This document shows positions 1 to 8,607 of a stretch of 64,000 nt of DNA, piece by piece (position 1 is the first letter of the stretch; the number at the start of each line of letters is the position of its first letter). The notes beneath the pieces are model-generated. The model was not told where the DNA came from, searched no databases, and saw only the letters and a list, made by a program, of their open reading frames with translations. This DNA is from JADFQT01 sp965216025 (GTDB taxonomy: Bacteria; Chloroflexota; Dehalococcoidia; Lucifugimonadales; UBA3495). The position numbers were made by a program, and so were the translations under genes. Location of the stretch: NCBI GenBank assembly GCA_965216025.1, contig CBDCEX010000016.1, positions 434,001 to 498,000 of the forward strand, written 5' to 3'.

Positions 1-316
1 TATAAAACAGCCCGTCATCGCTCTCATCCTCGCGACTGAAATACTCGGCGGGAAAAGCAGGCCCCGTCATACACCTCCGGCAACAGCCAGCTTGCAACAG
101 TCTTGGGTAAATCCCCCTCAGTCCCTCTTTTTAAAAGGGGGATATAGGGGGATTTGGACCTTACAAGTTTAGAACGTTCGTCAAGGGTCTGTCAGCAAGC
201 TGGCGGATGCTTTTCGTTACCCAAAAAGATACAATTGGGCAGAGATCCCACCAGGAAGAAATACCACCGGGACGACCCGACGCCAGCGGCCGGGTTGCCT
301 CCCAGGAGCCTCCATC
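1..316. other. Leader without a recognised gene
   Basis: I see no convincing coding region here. The stretch contains one dispersed palindromic repeat at 109-155 (listed separately). The last 20 bases hold an AGGAG ribosome binding site for the gene that starts at 317. Short open frames overlap each other on both strands and look like chance ORFs. Confidence 0.5.
109..155. repeat. Dispersed palindromic repeat, copy 1
   Basis: Begins AAATCCCCC and ends GGGGGATTT, with an inner CCCTCTTTTT/AAAAGGGGG pairing, so the whole unit can fold into a long hairpin. A second, slightly diverged copy lies at 14446-14492 with the same CTCAGTCC and GGATATAGGGGGATTT core. Both copies are intergenic. This is the layout of a REP/BIME-like interspersed palindrome; no transposase is attached. 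Confidence 0.7.
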
Positions 317-697
317 ATGTCTACCGACGATCGCCAGGCCTTCCTCGATGAGGCTGCCCAGAATCGGGGTTATACTCTGGAAATGCACCGGATTATGGCC
401 ACCCATGACCTGGAGTGGGCCAGGAAGTACAACCAATTTATTGAAGCAACCTACACCGGTCAACGGCTTTTGGACCGCAAGACTAAGGAGCTGCTCCAGA
501 TAGTGGTTGAAGCAGCGCTACGGGCCGACGTGGAGCAAATTCAGGCCCACGTACGGGTGGCCCTCCAGGAAGGCGCATCGCCACGGGAAATCCTAGAGGC
601 CCTGCAAGCCGTGATTGCCCCCATGGGAGCGTTGGCCTTCCGGCGGGGACTGCAGGCCTGGGCCGCCGAAACCGGCAATATGCCTCCAGAGGACTAG
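317..697 (+). CDS. Carboxymuconolactone decarboxylase (CMD/AhpD-like) family protein
   Basis: The 126-residue all-helical protein has the CMD-family core around residues 45-110 (KTKELLQIVVEAALRA, then QAHVRVALQEGASPREILEAL). The usual CxxH peroxidatic motif of AhpD is absent: there is no cysteine at all, so a thiol peroxidase role is unlikely and a decarboxylase-like or structural role is more probable. The ATG at 317 is preceded by AGGAG nine bases upstream. It converges on the FAA-family hydrolase downstream, which fits an aromatic or keto-acid degradation neighbourhood, but the substrate is unknown. Confidence 0.8.
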   Translation: MSTDDRQAFLDEAAQNRGYTLEMHRIMATHDLEWARKYNQFIEATYTGQRLLDRKTKELLQIVVEAALRADVEQIQAHVRVALQEGASPREILEALQAVIAPMGALAFRRGLQAWAAETGNMPPED

Positions 698-732
698 GCC
701 GGTCCGGCGCCGCCGCCTAAAGCTAAGGCAAG

Positions 733-1530
733 CTATTTCTCCCACACCACCGGATTGCGCAGAATGCCGATGTCGTTGATTTCCACCTCGACCACATCGC
801 CATCTTTCATGTTTTCCGGCGCACCGTCGGTGCCCATCCACAACACGTCGCCGGGGTAGATGGTCAGGTATTGGCTCATTCTGCTGATGTAGTGGCGAAC
901 GCTAAAGATGGCGTCTTTAACATCGTACTCGCCCACCATTCGACCATTCAGTTTGATCGAGACATGAAAATTGTCGGGTTCCAGGTCGGTCACGATCCAG
1001 GGACCCATGGGCTTGAAGGTATCGGTGTTCTTGGCCCGCCACATGGTGCGGTCGCCCCGCTGCCAGGTGCGTTCACTAACGTCGTTGCCGATGGTATAGC
1101 CGAACACGTAGTCCAGGGCCTCCTCCTCCGAGACGTTCTTGCACTTCTTACCGAAGACCGCCACTAGCTCCCCTTCGTACTGCAATAGCTCCGTGGCATC
1201 CTTGGGTACAATTATCGGGTCGCCCTGGCCGGTCAGGGCGTTGTTGGACCGATAGCCCACGTCAGCGTTGGGAGGGAAGAAGGGCTCCTCACCGCGCTTC
1301 TGGGCCATCTCGATAATGTGCTCCCGGTAGTTGATCCCCGCGGCGTAGAAGTTGGAGGGTATCACCGGGGGCAGAAGCTTGACCGAGCTTAAAGGCTGGG
1401 AATTGGAGGTTTTGGTATAGCTGGCGAAGGGACTACCGGAAACCTCGACCACGGTGGCGCCCTCCCCGGTGTCACCCTCTATGATGCCGAAGCTGGCTGA
1501 ATCGCCCTGCTGGTACCTGCACCACTTCAT
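733..1530 (-). CDS. Fumarylacetoacetate hydrolase (FAA) family protein
   Basis: This 265-residue protein carries the FAA-family C-terminal fold. The metal-binding E-x-E appears as YEGELVAVFGKK near residue 115, and the KNTDTFKPMGPW segment carries the conserved Lys and Asp. Family members hydrolyse C-C bonds in acylpyruvates or decarboxylate/isomerise catechol-pathway intermediates, with Mg or Mn as cofactor. I chose the ATG at 1530 because it has AAAGGAG ten bases upstream; the reading frame is open to 1596 without a better start. The exact substrate cannot be read from the sequence. Confidence 0.88.
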   Translation of the reverse strand: MKWCRYQQGDSASFGIIEGDTGEGATVVEVSGSPFASYTKTSNSQPLSSVKLLPPVIPSNFYAAGINYREHIIEMAQKRGEEPFFPPNADVGYRSNNALTGQGDPIIVPKDATELLQYEGELVAVFGKKCKNVSEEEALDYVFGYTIGNDVSERTWQRGDRTMWRAKNTDTFKPMGPWIVTDLEPDNFHVSIKLNGRMVGEYDVKDAIFSVRHYISRMSQYLTIYPGDVLWMGTDGAPENMKDGDVVEVEINDIGILRNPVVWEK

Positions 1531-1851
1531 AGTATGCACTCCTTTTAGGCACTGGCTGCTGAACAGAGACTCGCTTGGTTGGCCCAATTCTGGCATCAGG
1601 GCGCAATCCAGTCAAGCTTCCTGGCCGGGAGCAGGTGGTGGAGGCTGATCGGAGGGCATAGAAGAGAAGATAAACCAGATTCAGCGAGAGTTTTACCGAA
1701 TTGGAGCAGTGAAGTCCAAGTTCGTGGGGCTGGTAAGACTGAGTAGGTAGATGGGTGTACGCAGGGACCGAAAGGTACTAAAAATACGTCAGCATTTTGG
1801 TCGGCAATTTGGTCGGCAATGTTGTAAAGGTTGGTACCCGGGTAAGGCCTA
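1531..1851. other. Intergenic stretch up to the IS630 left end
   Basis: No gene recognised. A 12-bp unit (TTGGTCGGCAAT) is repeated in tandem at about 1797-1820. The stretch ends in the C-TA target junction of the truncated IS630 copy. Confidence 0.5.
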
Positions 1852-2695
1852 AACCAAAGCTAAGGTGAAACCTACATAAAGCGAACCCGAAGAGGAGTTG
1901 CGATATTCTGTAAAAGAAGTCGATTGGCGGTGGTGGAAGGGATGACAGACATAGTGCAACTCCTGGAACGGTGGCAACTGGATGTAGGCGACTTACGGGA
2001 AAGGATGTATCGGGCGCCAACACCTCGGGAGCGAGAGCGATGGCATGGGCTATGGTTGTTGGCCCAAGGGTGGTCGGCCACTCAAGTGGCTGAGGCTTTG
2101 GAGAGAGAGCCTCATACCATTGGAAACTGGCTGGACAACTTTCGCCAAGGCGGGGCCCAAGGTTTGGTCTTTGAGCAGACTGGGGGTTCCCCCCCGTCTT
2201 GAACCGAGGTCAACAGAACCAACTGAAGTCTGCGGTGCAAAATCCGCCTGGGGAGGCGGGGATTGAATTGTCCAACTGGAACTGGAAAGTGGTGAGGCAA
2301 TTCCTCAAGCAGAGCTTTGACCTGGGGCTGAGTCGGAGCAGTTGCTTGAACTACCTCCATCGGTTGGGCTTCGTGCTGAAGCGACCCAAGAAACGCCTCC
2401 TGAAAGCCAAGGATGAAGAACGGAAAGCCTTCGTCCTCCAGTACAGCCAAATCCGAGAGGAGGCCCAAGAGAGTGGAGCCAAGATCTTCTTCGTGGATGA
2501 AGCCCACTTTCGGGCCGATGCCGACCTGCGAGGCAAATGGGTACTCAAGGGAGAGGCAGCGCTGGTGGACTCCACCAGTCCCCGGTGGGGAGAGAAGGCC
2601 TGCTACTACTCGGGAGTTTGTCTGGAGACTGGGGAGGTGGAAGCCATGGAAATAGCTGGAAACAGCAATGCCGAGACCTCCACCGCCTTTTTACA
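1852..2695 (+). mobile_element. IS630-family element, copy A (3' truncated)
   Basis: The left inverted repeat (AACCAAAGCTAAGGTGAA) follows a TA dinucleotide at 1850-1851. The sequence is nearly identical to the complete copies at 34646-35874 and 41531-43445 until 2695, where it stops at the left end of an ISAs1 element. The right half, including the catalytic Glu region and the right repeat, is missing here, so this copy cannot supply a full transposase. Confidence 0.93.
1924..2202 (+). CDS. IS630 transposase N-terminal part (OrfA, HTH), copy A
   Basis: These 92 residues form the DNA-binding half of an IS630 transposase, with a helix-turn-helix around residues 40-75 (GWSATQVAEALEREPHTIGN). 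The frame starts at TTG (or the ATG seven codons in) and ends at TGA 2200-2202, overlapping the TTG of the following frame as TTGA. A run of seven C at 2189-2195 just before the stop would let a -1 slip join it to OrfB. The same arrangement is kept in copies B and C. Confidence 0.85.
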   Translation: MAVVEGMTDIVQLLERWQLDVGDLRERMYRAPTPRERERWHGLWLLAQGWSATQVAEALEREPHTIGNWLDNFRQGGAQGLVFEQTGGSPPS

Positions 2696-2726
2696 CAGGG
2701 CAATCGCGTCTTATTATCGTTCTTAA
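2199..2726 (+). pseudogene. IS630 transposase catalytic part (OrfB), copy A, truncated
   Basis: The genuine part runs to about 2695; the last ten codons read into the ISAs1 end. It has the first catalytic Asp (FFVDEAHF), but the second Asp (WDNGPAHRG) and the Glu of the DDE triad are lost. Intact copies B and C are 294 residues. It is therefore a dead fragment, although its HTH part may still bind the inverted repeats. Confidence 0.9.
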
Positions 2727-2771
2727 ATTTGTTTAAAATAGTAATCATCATGACGAAACTAGGGAGGGGTA

Positions 2772-3926
2772 GTGATGGTTCAGGCAACAGGCCCACCCAT
2801 CGCCCAATACTTCGCGGCGTTGGACGACCCGAGGATTGATCGTACCAAGCGGCACAAACTTTTGGATATCGTCACCATTGCCCTTTGTGCCACCATCTGC
2901 GGCGCTGATTCTTGGGTGGATATCGAGCTCTTCGGCAACTGTAAAGAGGAGTGGTTCAAGTCCTTCCTGGAGTTGCCCAACGGTATCCCTTCCCATGATA
3001 CCTTCGGCGACGTCTTCGCCCGCCTGGACCCAGAGCAGTTTCAACGCTGTTTCATGGAGTGGGTCCAAGCCGTAGCCCAAGTCACCCAAGGCGAAGTGGT
3101 GGCCATCGACGGCAAGACGGTACGGCGCTCCCACGACCGTACCCTGGGCAAAAAGGCCATTCACATGGTCAACGTGTGGGCCTCGTCCCATGGCTTGGCG
3201 CTGGGCCAGACCAAGGTGGACGAGAAGTCCAATGAAATCACCGCCATCCCCAAGTTGCTACAGCTGCTGGAGCTCGCCGGTTGCATCATCACCATCGACG
3301 CCATGGGCTGCCAGAGGGAGATAGCCCGGGAGATCATTGAGGCTCAGGCCGACTATCTGCTGGCGGTGAAGGAGAATCAAGGCCGGCTGTACGATGACGT
3401 TCGCGACCTTTTCGAGGGCGCCGAGGAATACGACTTCGAGGGCGTCCCCTATGACTTCGCCCGCACGCTGAACAAGGGCCACGGCCGCCTGGAAACCCGT
3501 CAATGCTGGGTCATCACGGACCCGGACTGCCTGGACTATCTGCAAAACCGGCAGCAGTGGGCCAACCTCAACGCCGTGGTTAAGGTCACGGCTCAGCGGG
3601 AGACGGCAACCGGGACCACGGTCCACTCTCGCTACTATATCAGCAGTCTGGCCAGGCCTGCCCAGACTTTGTTGGAGGTCACCCGCCGACACTGGGGCAT
3701 AGAAAACAGCTTGCACTGGTCTTTGGATGTTACCTTTCGAGAAGATCACAGCCGGGTACGTAAGGATAATGGGCCCCAAAACCTGGCAGTCCTGCGCCAG
3801 ATAGCCCTCAATTTGCTGAAGCAGGAGTCCAGCCTTAAACGGGGACTTCAAGGTAAACGGCTGAAAGCCGGCTGGGTTGAGGATTACCCCCACATTTCCC
3901 ATATGGCTAAAAAGCTTTCTCAGTAA
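2772..3926 (+). CDS. ISAs1-family transposase, C-terminus altered
   Basis: The 384-residue frame matches the 379-residue transposase of the second copy, with DDE residues in VVAIDGKTV, TIDAMGCQ and HWGIENSLHW. After residue ~371 the native tail (LLKVLLG) is replaced by residues encoded by the left end of IS1380 (HISHMAKKLSQ). All catalytic motifs precede the junction, so activity may survive, but the element's 3' end is now 1.75 kb away. The ATG is preceded by AGGGAGGGG. Confidence 0.88.
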   Translation: MMVQATGPPIAQYFAALDDPRIDRTKRHKLLDIVTIALCATICGADSWVDIELFGNCKEEWFKSFLELPNGIPSHDTFGDVFARLDPEQFQRCFMEWVQAVAQVTQGEVVAIDGKTVRRSHDRTLGKKAIHMVNVWASSHGLALGQTKVDEKSNEITAIPKLLQLLELAGCIITIDAMGCQREIAREIIEAQADYLLAVKENQGRLYDDVRDLFEGAEEYDFEGVPYDFARTLNKGHGRLETRQCWVITDPDCLDYLQNRQQWANLNAVVKVTAQRETATGTTVHSRYYISSLARPAQTLLEVTRRHWGIENSLHWSLDVTFREDHSRVRKDNGPQNLAVLRQIALNLLKQESSLKRGLQGKRLKAGWVEDYPHISHMAKKLSQ

Positions 3927-5642
3927 TTCGTCGATGGTCTTTCAACCATTGTCTAATTATGGGCCCTTTTTGCGTGTTCCCAGCTATAATAACTCCATGA
4001 TATGTCCGCTTTGCAGTAAGATGCCGTAGGCATCATGGAGGCACCTGATGGGTGACGGCGAAAAAGCCTCTCTCCGGCTCCAATTCAACCCCAAAGTCCG
4101 CCTGGAATTTCACGGCTCAACCATCACCTCCGACGCTGGTCTTCTTGCCTTTCGAGAGTTTGATGATGCCTTGGGCCTTACCGAAATCGCTGAGGACTAC
4201 CTCCAGGAAAGCCGTACCGGACGCAATATCCTTCACCACCTGGTTCCGCTGCTAAGACAGTCGATCTACAGCCGCTTGGCCGGCTACGACGACACCAATG
4301 ACGCAGTGCGCCTTTCCCAAGACCCAGCCATGCGAGTGATCGTGGGATGGCAAGGCTCGGAGCGGAAAGGAGCCAGCACCAGTGAGATGGGCCGGTTCGA
4401 GACGGAGTTCCTGACCCAAGAGGACAACCTGAAGGGGCTGGCACGAATAAATGCCCAGTGGGTGGAACGAGCTATGGCCCATACCCTACACCGGCGAGTA
4501 ATCCTGGATATGGACAGTTCCGAGAGTCCAGTGCACGGCCAGCAGGAGGGAGCAGCCTATAACGGCCACTTTGAATGCGTCTGCTATCACCCTCTCTTTC
4601 TGTTCAACCAGTTCGGGGATTGTGAAGCAGCTAAGCTACGGTCAGGCAACGTCCACAGTGCCGATGATTGGCAAGAAGTCCTTGATCCGGTGGTGGAGCG
4701 TTATTTGACAGCAGCGGTCAGGCTGCTGTTTCGTGCTGACGCCGCCTTCGCCAAGCCGGAGATATACGATTATCTGGAAGCAAGAAACATCGGCTACGCC
4801 ATCAGGCTGCGGTCCAACCAGGTGCTGCAGCGGGAGATAGCGCCCCGGCTAATACGGCCTACGGAGTGGCTTTCCCCGAAGCCCATCGTCTCCTATCATG
4901 ACTTCGTCTACCAGGCCCAGAGCTGGAACGTTGCTCGGAGAGTGGTCTCTAAGGTAGAGTGGCACCAGGGAGAACTGTTTCCCAGAGTGGGCTTCATCGT
5001 CACCAATCTGAGCTATCCAAACATCGGGATAGTCCGCTTTTACAATGGCCGAGGGACGGCGGAGCAATGGATAAAAGAAGGCAAGTACGCCCTGAACTGG
5101 ACCAGGTTGTCCTGCCACAAGTTCGTGGCCAATCAGGTCAGGCTGGAGTTGTTCGTACTGGCTTACAACTTGGGCAACTTCATGAGAAGGCTAGCCTTAC
5201 CGGAGGCAATGAAGCACTGGTCGTTGACCAGTCTGCAGACCAGGATGATCAAGACTGGAGGACGGTTGGTGCGCCATGCCGGAAGGCTGGTGTTTCAGCT
5301 TGCTGAGGTGCTCGTGAGCCGGGAAATGCTAGGCGGGATACTGGAACGAATTGGTCGGCTTAGGCTGGCTCCTGGCTAGTCCACTTTAGGAGCGTCGGGA
5401 TTGGTTACGGTTACGGGGTCGCACAGGGCAAAAGAGCTTCCCAAGGGCGAGACTTGGGCGTAGACCAGCGGTTTGGGGCTTTTACGCTTGGCAGTACAGT
5501 GGTTGCCCAATGAAAGCGGGGACTTTGAGTGAATCAGGCCGCATCAGACCGCATTTGACGCCCTTGGAATGCGGGATTATATTTGCCGGTATCCCCGCGG
5601 GAGCTATATCCAGGAAAGGTGGTTTGATCTGGGCAATCCCGG
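3889..5642 (+). mobile_element. IS1380-family element
   Basis: A 1754-bp insertion flanked by TTACC at 3884-3888 and 5643-5647, a 5-bp target duplication that also fits the known 4-5 bp of the family. Ends are imperfect inverted repeats: CCnnnATTnCCCAnAT at the left matches the complement of the right end. One transposase gene lies inside. The roughly 260 bp after the gene (5380-5642) contain no recognised coding region. Confidence 0.9.
4048..5379 (+). CDS. IS1380-family transposase
   Basis: The intact 443-residue DDE transposase has the family's ILDMDSSESPVHG motif near residue 152, FRADAAFAKPEIYDYL near 227, and the C-terminal GTAEQWIKEGKYALNWTRLSC followed by an NxxRLELFVLAYNLGNF helix that carries the catalytic Glu region. 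Start ATG 4048 has GGAGG upstream. No disabling mutation is seen, so this is the innermost and presumably youngest of three nested insertions. Confidence 0.93.
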   Translation: MGDGEKASLRLQFNPKVRLEFHGSTITSDAGLLAFREFDDALGLTEIAEDYLQESRTGRNILHHLVPLLRQSIYSRLAGYDDTNDAVRLSQDPAMRVIVGWQGSERKGASTSEMGRFETEFLTQEDNLKGLARINAQWVERAMAHTLHRRVILDMDSSESPVHGQQEGAAYNGHFECVCYHPLFLFNQFGDCEAAKLRSGNVHSADDWQEVLDPVVERYLTAAVRLLFRADAAFAKPEIYDYLEARNIGYAIRLRSNQVLQREIAPRLIRPTEWLSPKPIVSYHDFVYQAQSWNVARRVVSKVEWHQGELFPRVGFIVTNLSYPNIGIVRFYNGRGTAEQWIKEGKYALNWTRLSCHKFVANQVRLELFVLAYNLGNFMRRLALPEAMKHWSLTSLQTRMIKTGGRLVRHAGRLVFQLAEVLVSREMLGGILERIGRLRLAPG

Positions 5643-5784
5643 TTACCTACTCAAGTGCTCCTTGGTTAAGACGCGATTGCCCTGTGACGCAGGCTGAGAG
5701 ACTGGAGGGTGAATCCGGCCGATGATATAATTCGCCGTCGGAGCCGTACTGGGGAGTTAGCGAAGGGAAGCGCGGGCCATAACG

Positions 5785-7128
5785 ATGATTGGGAACATTT
5801 GGAGTCACGTAACGCTGCTGTCTGTCCTCCCGTCCGGAGGGAGCGACGCCAGTGAAACAGTGGTCCAGCTGCTAATTCAGCTGGCCGTGATCCTCTTCGC
5901 CGCCAAAGTGGCCGGCGAGGTGACTGCCCGATTCCTGAAGTTACCCACGGTGCTGGCCGAGGTTGGCGTCGGCGTAGTAATCGGTCCCTTCGCCCTGGGA
6001 GCCGTCGACATCCCCGGTTTTGGCCCCCTCTTCCCCATTCCCCTGGTCGACGGCCTTCCCGCGGTGATCCCGGTGAGTAGCGAGCTCTTCGTGATAGCCC
6101 AGATAGGGTCAATTGTTCTGCTGTTCGCCATCGGGCTGGAAACCAACCTGCGGCAATTCCTACGCTACGCCGGACCCGCCAGCGCGGTGGCCCTGGGTGG
6201 CGTGTTGGCGCCTTTCGCCCTGGGGGCCGGAGCCACGGTGCTCTTTGGCTTCGCGGGTGAAGGGGGGTTCTCCTCCCCAGAAGCCCTATTCATGGGGGCC
6301 ATCATGACCGCCACCTCGGTGGGCATAACTGCCCGGGTGCTGGCGGATTTGCGGCGCTTGGACCAACCTGAAGGCGTAACCATCCTGGCGGCCGCAGTGG
6401 TGGACGATGTGCTGGGGATACTCGTATTGACGGTGGTGGTGGGGGCCAGCGCCACCGTCGGTTTTTCCGTGGGAAATCTAGGAGTGGTCGCGGTAAAGGC
6501 CATTGGATTCTGGCTGGGATTGACCGCCGTAGGTATCTGGACCGCGCCTTACATCGAGCGGCTGGTTAATCGCTTTCGCGTTCCGGGTGCGGGCTTGGTG
6601 CTGATGCTGGCCCTGGCATTCCTGGCCGCGGGCATGGCGGAGCTAGCGGGCTTGGCCTTTATTATTGGGGCTTTCTCCATCGGATTGGCCCTGTCCACTA
6701 CAGAGCTGGGCCACCGGGTCGAAGAAGAGACCGCCGGAATCAGCCAGTTCCTGGTGCCGGTGTTTTTTGTGGTTATGGGCATGTTAGTGGACGTGGGCTC
6801 CATGCTCAATGCAGTGGTCTTTGGGCTGGTACTTTCGGTGCTAGCCATACTCTCCAAGGTTTTGGGCTGCGGAGTCCCGGCGCTGGCGACCGGATTCAAT
6901 TTTCTGGGCAGCACCAGAATCGGCGTCGGGATGACACCCCGGGGAGAGGTAGCACTGATTATCGCCGGAATTGGCCTTTCTCAACAAATAATTGGGCCGG
7001 ATTTGTTCGGGGTCAGCATCATGATGACCATCATCACCACTTTGATTGCTCCGGTGGTATTGATACGCCTGTTTAGCGCGGGAGGCACGGGCCTGCGCCG
7101 GGAGGACTCCGGGAATCCAGACGATTGA
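5785..7128 (+). CDS. Cation:proton antiporter (CPA2/Kef-type membrane domain)
   Basis: A 447-residue polytopic inner-membrane protein with about 12 hydrophobic segments and the sodium/hydrogen exchanger fold. Typical landmarks are LPTVLAEVGVGVVIGP in an early helix, FAIGLETNLRQF, ATSVGITARVLADL and AAVVDDVLGILVL, the last carrying the Asp pair expected for cation/proton exchange. It lacks the C-terminal TrkA-N domain of full Kef proteins. It probably exports Na+ or K+ against protons. The coding region begins 100 bp after the composite IS, so its promoter must lie in 5685-5784 or inside the IS end. Confidence 0.9.
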   Translation: MIGNIWSHVTLLSVLPSGGSDASETVVQLLIQLAVILFAAKVAGEVTARFLKLPTVLAEVGVGVVIGPFALGAVDIPGFGPLFPIPLVDGLPAVIPVSSELFVIAQIGSIVLLFAIGLETNLRQFLRYAGPASAVALGGVLAPFALGAGATVLFGFAGEGGFSSPEALFMGAIMTATSVGITARVLADLRRLDQPEGVTILAAAVVDDVLGILVLTVVVGASATVGFSVGNLGVVAVKAIGFWLGLTAVGIWTAPYIERLVNRFRVPGAGLVLMLALAFLAAGMAELAGLAFIIGAFSIGLALSTTELGHRVEEETAGISQFLVPVFFVVMGMLVDVGSMLNAVVFGLVLSVLAILSKVLGCGVPALATGFNFLGSTRIGVGMTPRGEVALIIAGIGLSQQIIGPDLFGVSIMMTIITTLIAPVVLIRLFSAGGTGLRREDSGNPDD

Positions 7129-7213
7129 GCATTGGGCAGCGGCAGCCGCACCATTAGCGTTAGGCGAATCTATTCGCCAATTTTTTCGGATGAGGTAAGG
7201 GAGGTAAGGATCG

Positions 7214-7501
7214 ATGATCGGCGTACTGACTCACCACTGGGCTAAACCCGACCAGATAGAGGCGGCCCGGAAATTGCTGGACGGAAATGGGCTGGCTCAA
7301 AGCAAAGCTCCCGGCTTCGGCAGCCGCCAGACCCTTTATTCCCTGAGTGACACCACTCAGATAACCACTTTGGTCACCTGGGACAGCACCGAAATCTACG
7401 ACGCCTGGCGGGCCAGCCCGGAGCGGGCGGCGGCGATGGCCGGGGCTGGGGAACTGTGGTCCAAGGCTCCTGAATCAGAGCGCTTCGAGGTGGCTGATTA
7501 G
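7214..7501 (+). CDS. Small ABM-like (dimeric alpha-beta barrel) protein
   Basis: The 95-residue protein has the length and pattern of antibiotic-biosynthesis-monooxygenase-fold proteins: MIGVLTHHWAKP strand, a helix, GFGSRQTLYSLSD, then ITTLVTWDSTEIYDAWRASPE. No catalytic residue assignment is possible. GGGAGG sits ten bases before the ATG. It follows the antiporter by 85 bp and may be cotranscribed. Function unknown; such folds often act as small oxygenases or ligand-binding dimers. Confidence 0.7.
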   Translation: MIGVLTHHWAKPDQIEAARKLLDGNGLAQSKAPGFGSRQTLYSLSDTTQITTLVTWDSTEIYDAWRASPERAAAMAGAGELWSKAPESERFEVAD

Positions 7502-7520
7502 GCGATTTAGCTTGGGCAGT

Positions 7521-8546
7521 TCAGCTTAGCGCGGCGAGCAGGGCATCCTGGTGCAGGTGCTGTGCCACCAGCTCCGCAAATCGCTGGACTTTTCGGGTCG
7601 TTGGCGGGGCGCTCCGCTCGACCAGGCCGTTCAATGCCTCCGCCGTCGACAAAGTGTCGCTCTCTACTAGAAGCATGGGCACCTGATGCTTGCGGGCCTC
7701 CACCCGGATATATTCGGTAGGCATGGCCCCACCGGTTAAAATCAAACACTTGGTATCGCCGGTAAAACTGGCCATCTGGATGTCCGGCCTTTCGGCCCGG
7801 GTAATTACCGCTTGGTTGGAATGACGGCCAAAATAGCTGGGACCGGAGTCCATAATATTCCCGCCTATGAGAAAACGATCGACGCATCCGCCGATATCGC
7901 CCGGCTCCTGAACCCACCGTCCGCCCAAGTGATCGGCAATCTGCTCCACCGTCACCGCCAACATAACCCGGTCTTCGGGGATTGCCCCGATAACCGGAAT
8001 GTTTCGGGCCGTGAGGGCGGGTATCAGCCGCCGGTGGACGTCGCCCAACCGGTGGACCGTCACCAGATTCAGCAGCACACCGGCCAGCCGATTTCCAAAC
8101 AGGCCGCAGACCGGAAATAGCGATTCTTCATCCAGCCCCGGCCGGTAGGAGTACAGCAACAGCTCCCGGGCCCCCAAAGCCGCCACCAAGTGTGTGTCCA
8201 AGGCAGAGATAAGGCTGGTGTGATCCTCCAGATCCGGGCCCTCCACTAAAACCAGGTCACAGGAAGCTTGCAAGGCGGTGACCCTGGCGCTGATTTGGTG
8301 GCCCAGCTCTGGGGTCAGCGCGGCGGGAAGGGAAGCCGGAGGAGGGATTTCCAGGTCGGGGAAACCAGCGGACACGGCGGCCACGTCCGGGTCTACCTCC
8401 GGCGCCGCCGAGAAGGGCTTGTAATAGGCTCCGCTTTTCCCTTGTTGCCGCAGCAGAGAGAGCAGGGCCATCACCAGACAGGTCTTACCAGACCCCTTCT
8501 TATCAGAGAGAACAAACAGGATGGCCAAGGGCAACCCCCAGGTCAA
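7521..8546 (-). CDS. P-loop / DRTGG-domain protein related to the Pta N-terminus
   Basis: 341 residues. Residues 10-22 contain a P-loop (SDKKGSGKTC) in a BioD/CobB-like ATPase domain, with LVEGPDLEDH as a likely Walker-B-like segment. Residues ~215-330 resemble a DRTGG domain, including CLILTGG and PMLLVESDTLSTAEALNGL. This is the arrangement found in the N-terminal regulatory region of some phosphotransacetylases, here without the catalytic Pta domain. The start is uncertain: TTG 8546, or a TTG six codons further in that has GGGGG upstream. A nucleotide-sensing role is an inference. Confidence 0.75.
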   Translation of the reverse strand: MTWGLPLAILFVLSDKKGSGKTCLVMALLSLLRQQGKSGAYYKPFSAAPEVDPDVAAVSAGFPDLEIPPPASLPAALTPELGHQISARVTALQASCDLVLVEGPDLEDHTSLISALDTHLVAALGARELLLYSYRPGLDEESLFPVCGLFGNRLAGVLLNLVTVHRLGDVHRRLIPALTARNIPVIGAIPEDRVMLAVTVEQIADHLGGRWVQEPGDIGGCVDRFLIGGNIMDSGPSYFGRHSNQAVITRAERPDIQMASFTGDTKCLILTGGAMPTEYIRVEARKHQVPMLLVESDTLSTAEALNGLVERSAPPTTRKVQRFAELVAQHLHQDALLAALS

Positions 8547-8607
8547 ACATTCGGGCGTAATTCTAACACGTCTCTGATCCAGCGCAGCAACGTGTCCAGT
8601 ACAACCC

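Larger units (their letters stand above)
2696..5684 (+). mobile_element. ISAs1-family element, copy 1, split by IS1380
   Basis: The left end CAGGGCAATCGCGTCTTA is at 2696; the matching right end AAGACGCGATTGCCCTG finishes at 5684. Between them, 2696-3888 and 5643-5684 align with the uninterrupted copy at 40087-41317, while 3889-5642 is an IS1380 insertion. The right-hand remnant has lost one G relative to copy 2. No matching target duplication flanks the element, and the IS630 sequence into which it inserted does not resume on the right, so a deletion or rearrangement followed. Confidence 0.9.

Noticed and set aside
1797..1820. 12-bp tandem repeat as a CRISPR or iteron array
   Set aside because: Only two units without spacers and no linked genes.
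5685..5784. TPP-riboswitch-like bases (GGCTGAGAGA) before the antiporter gene
   Set aside because: The matching second half of the THI element is absent and the gene is not linked to thiamine.
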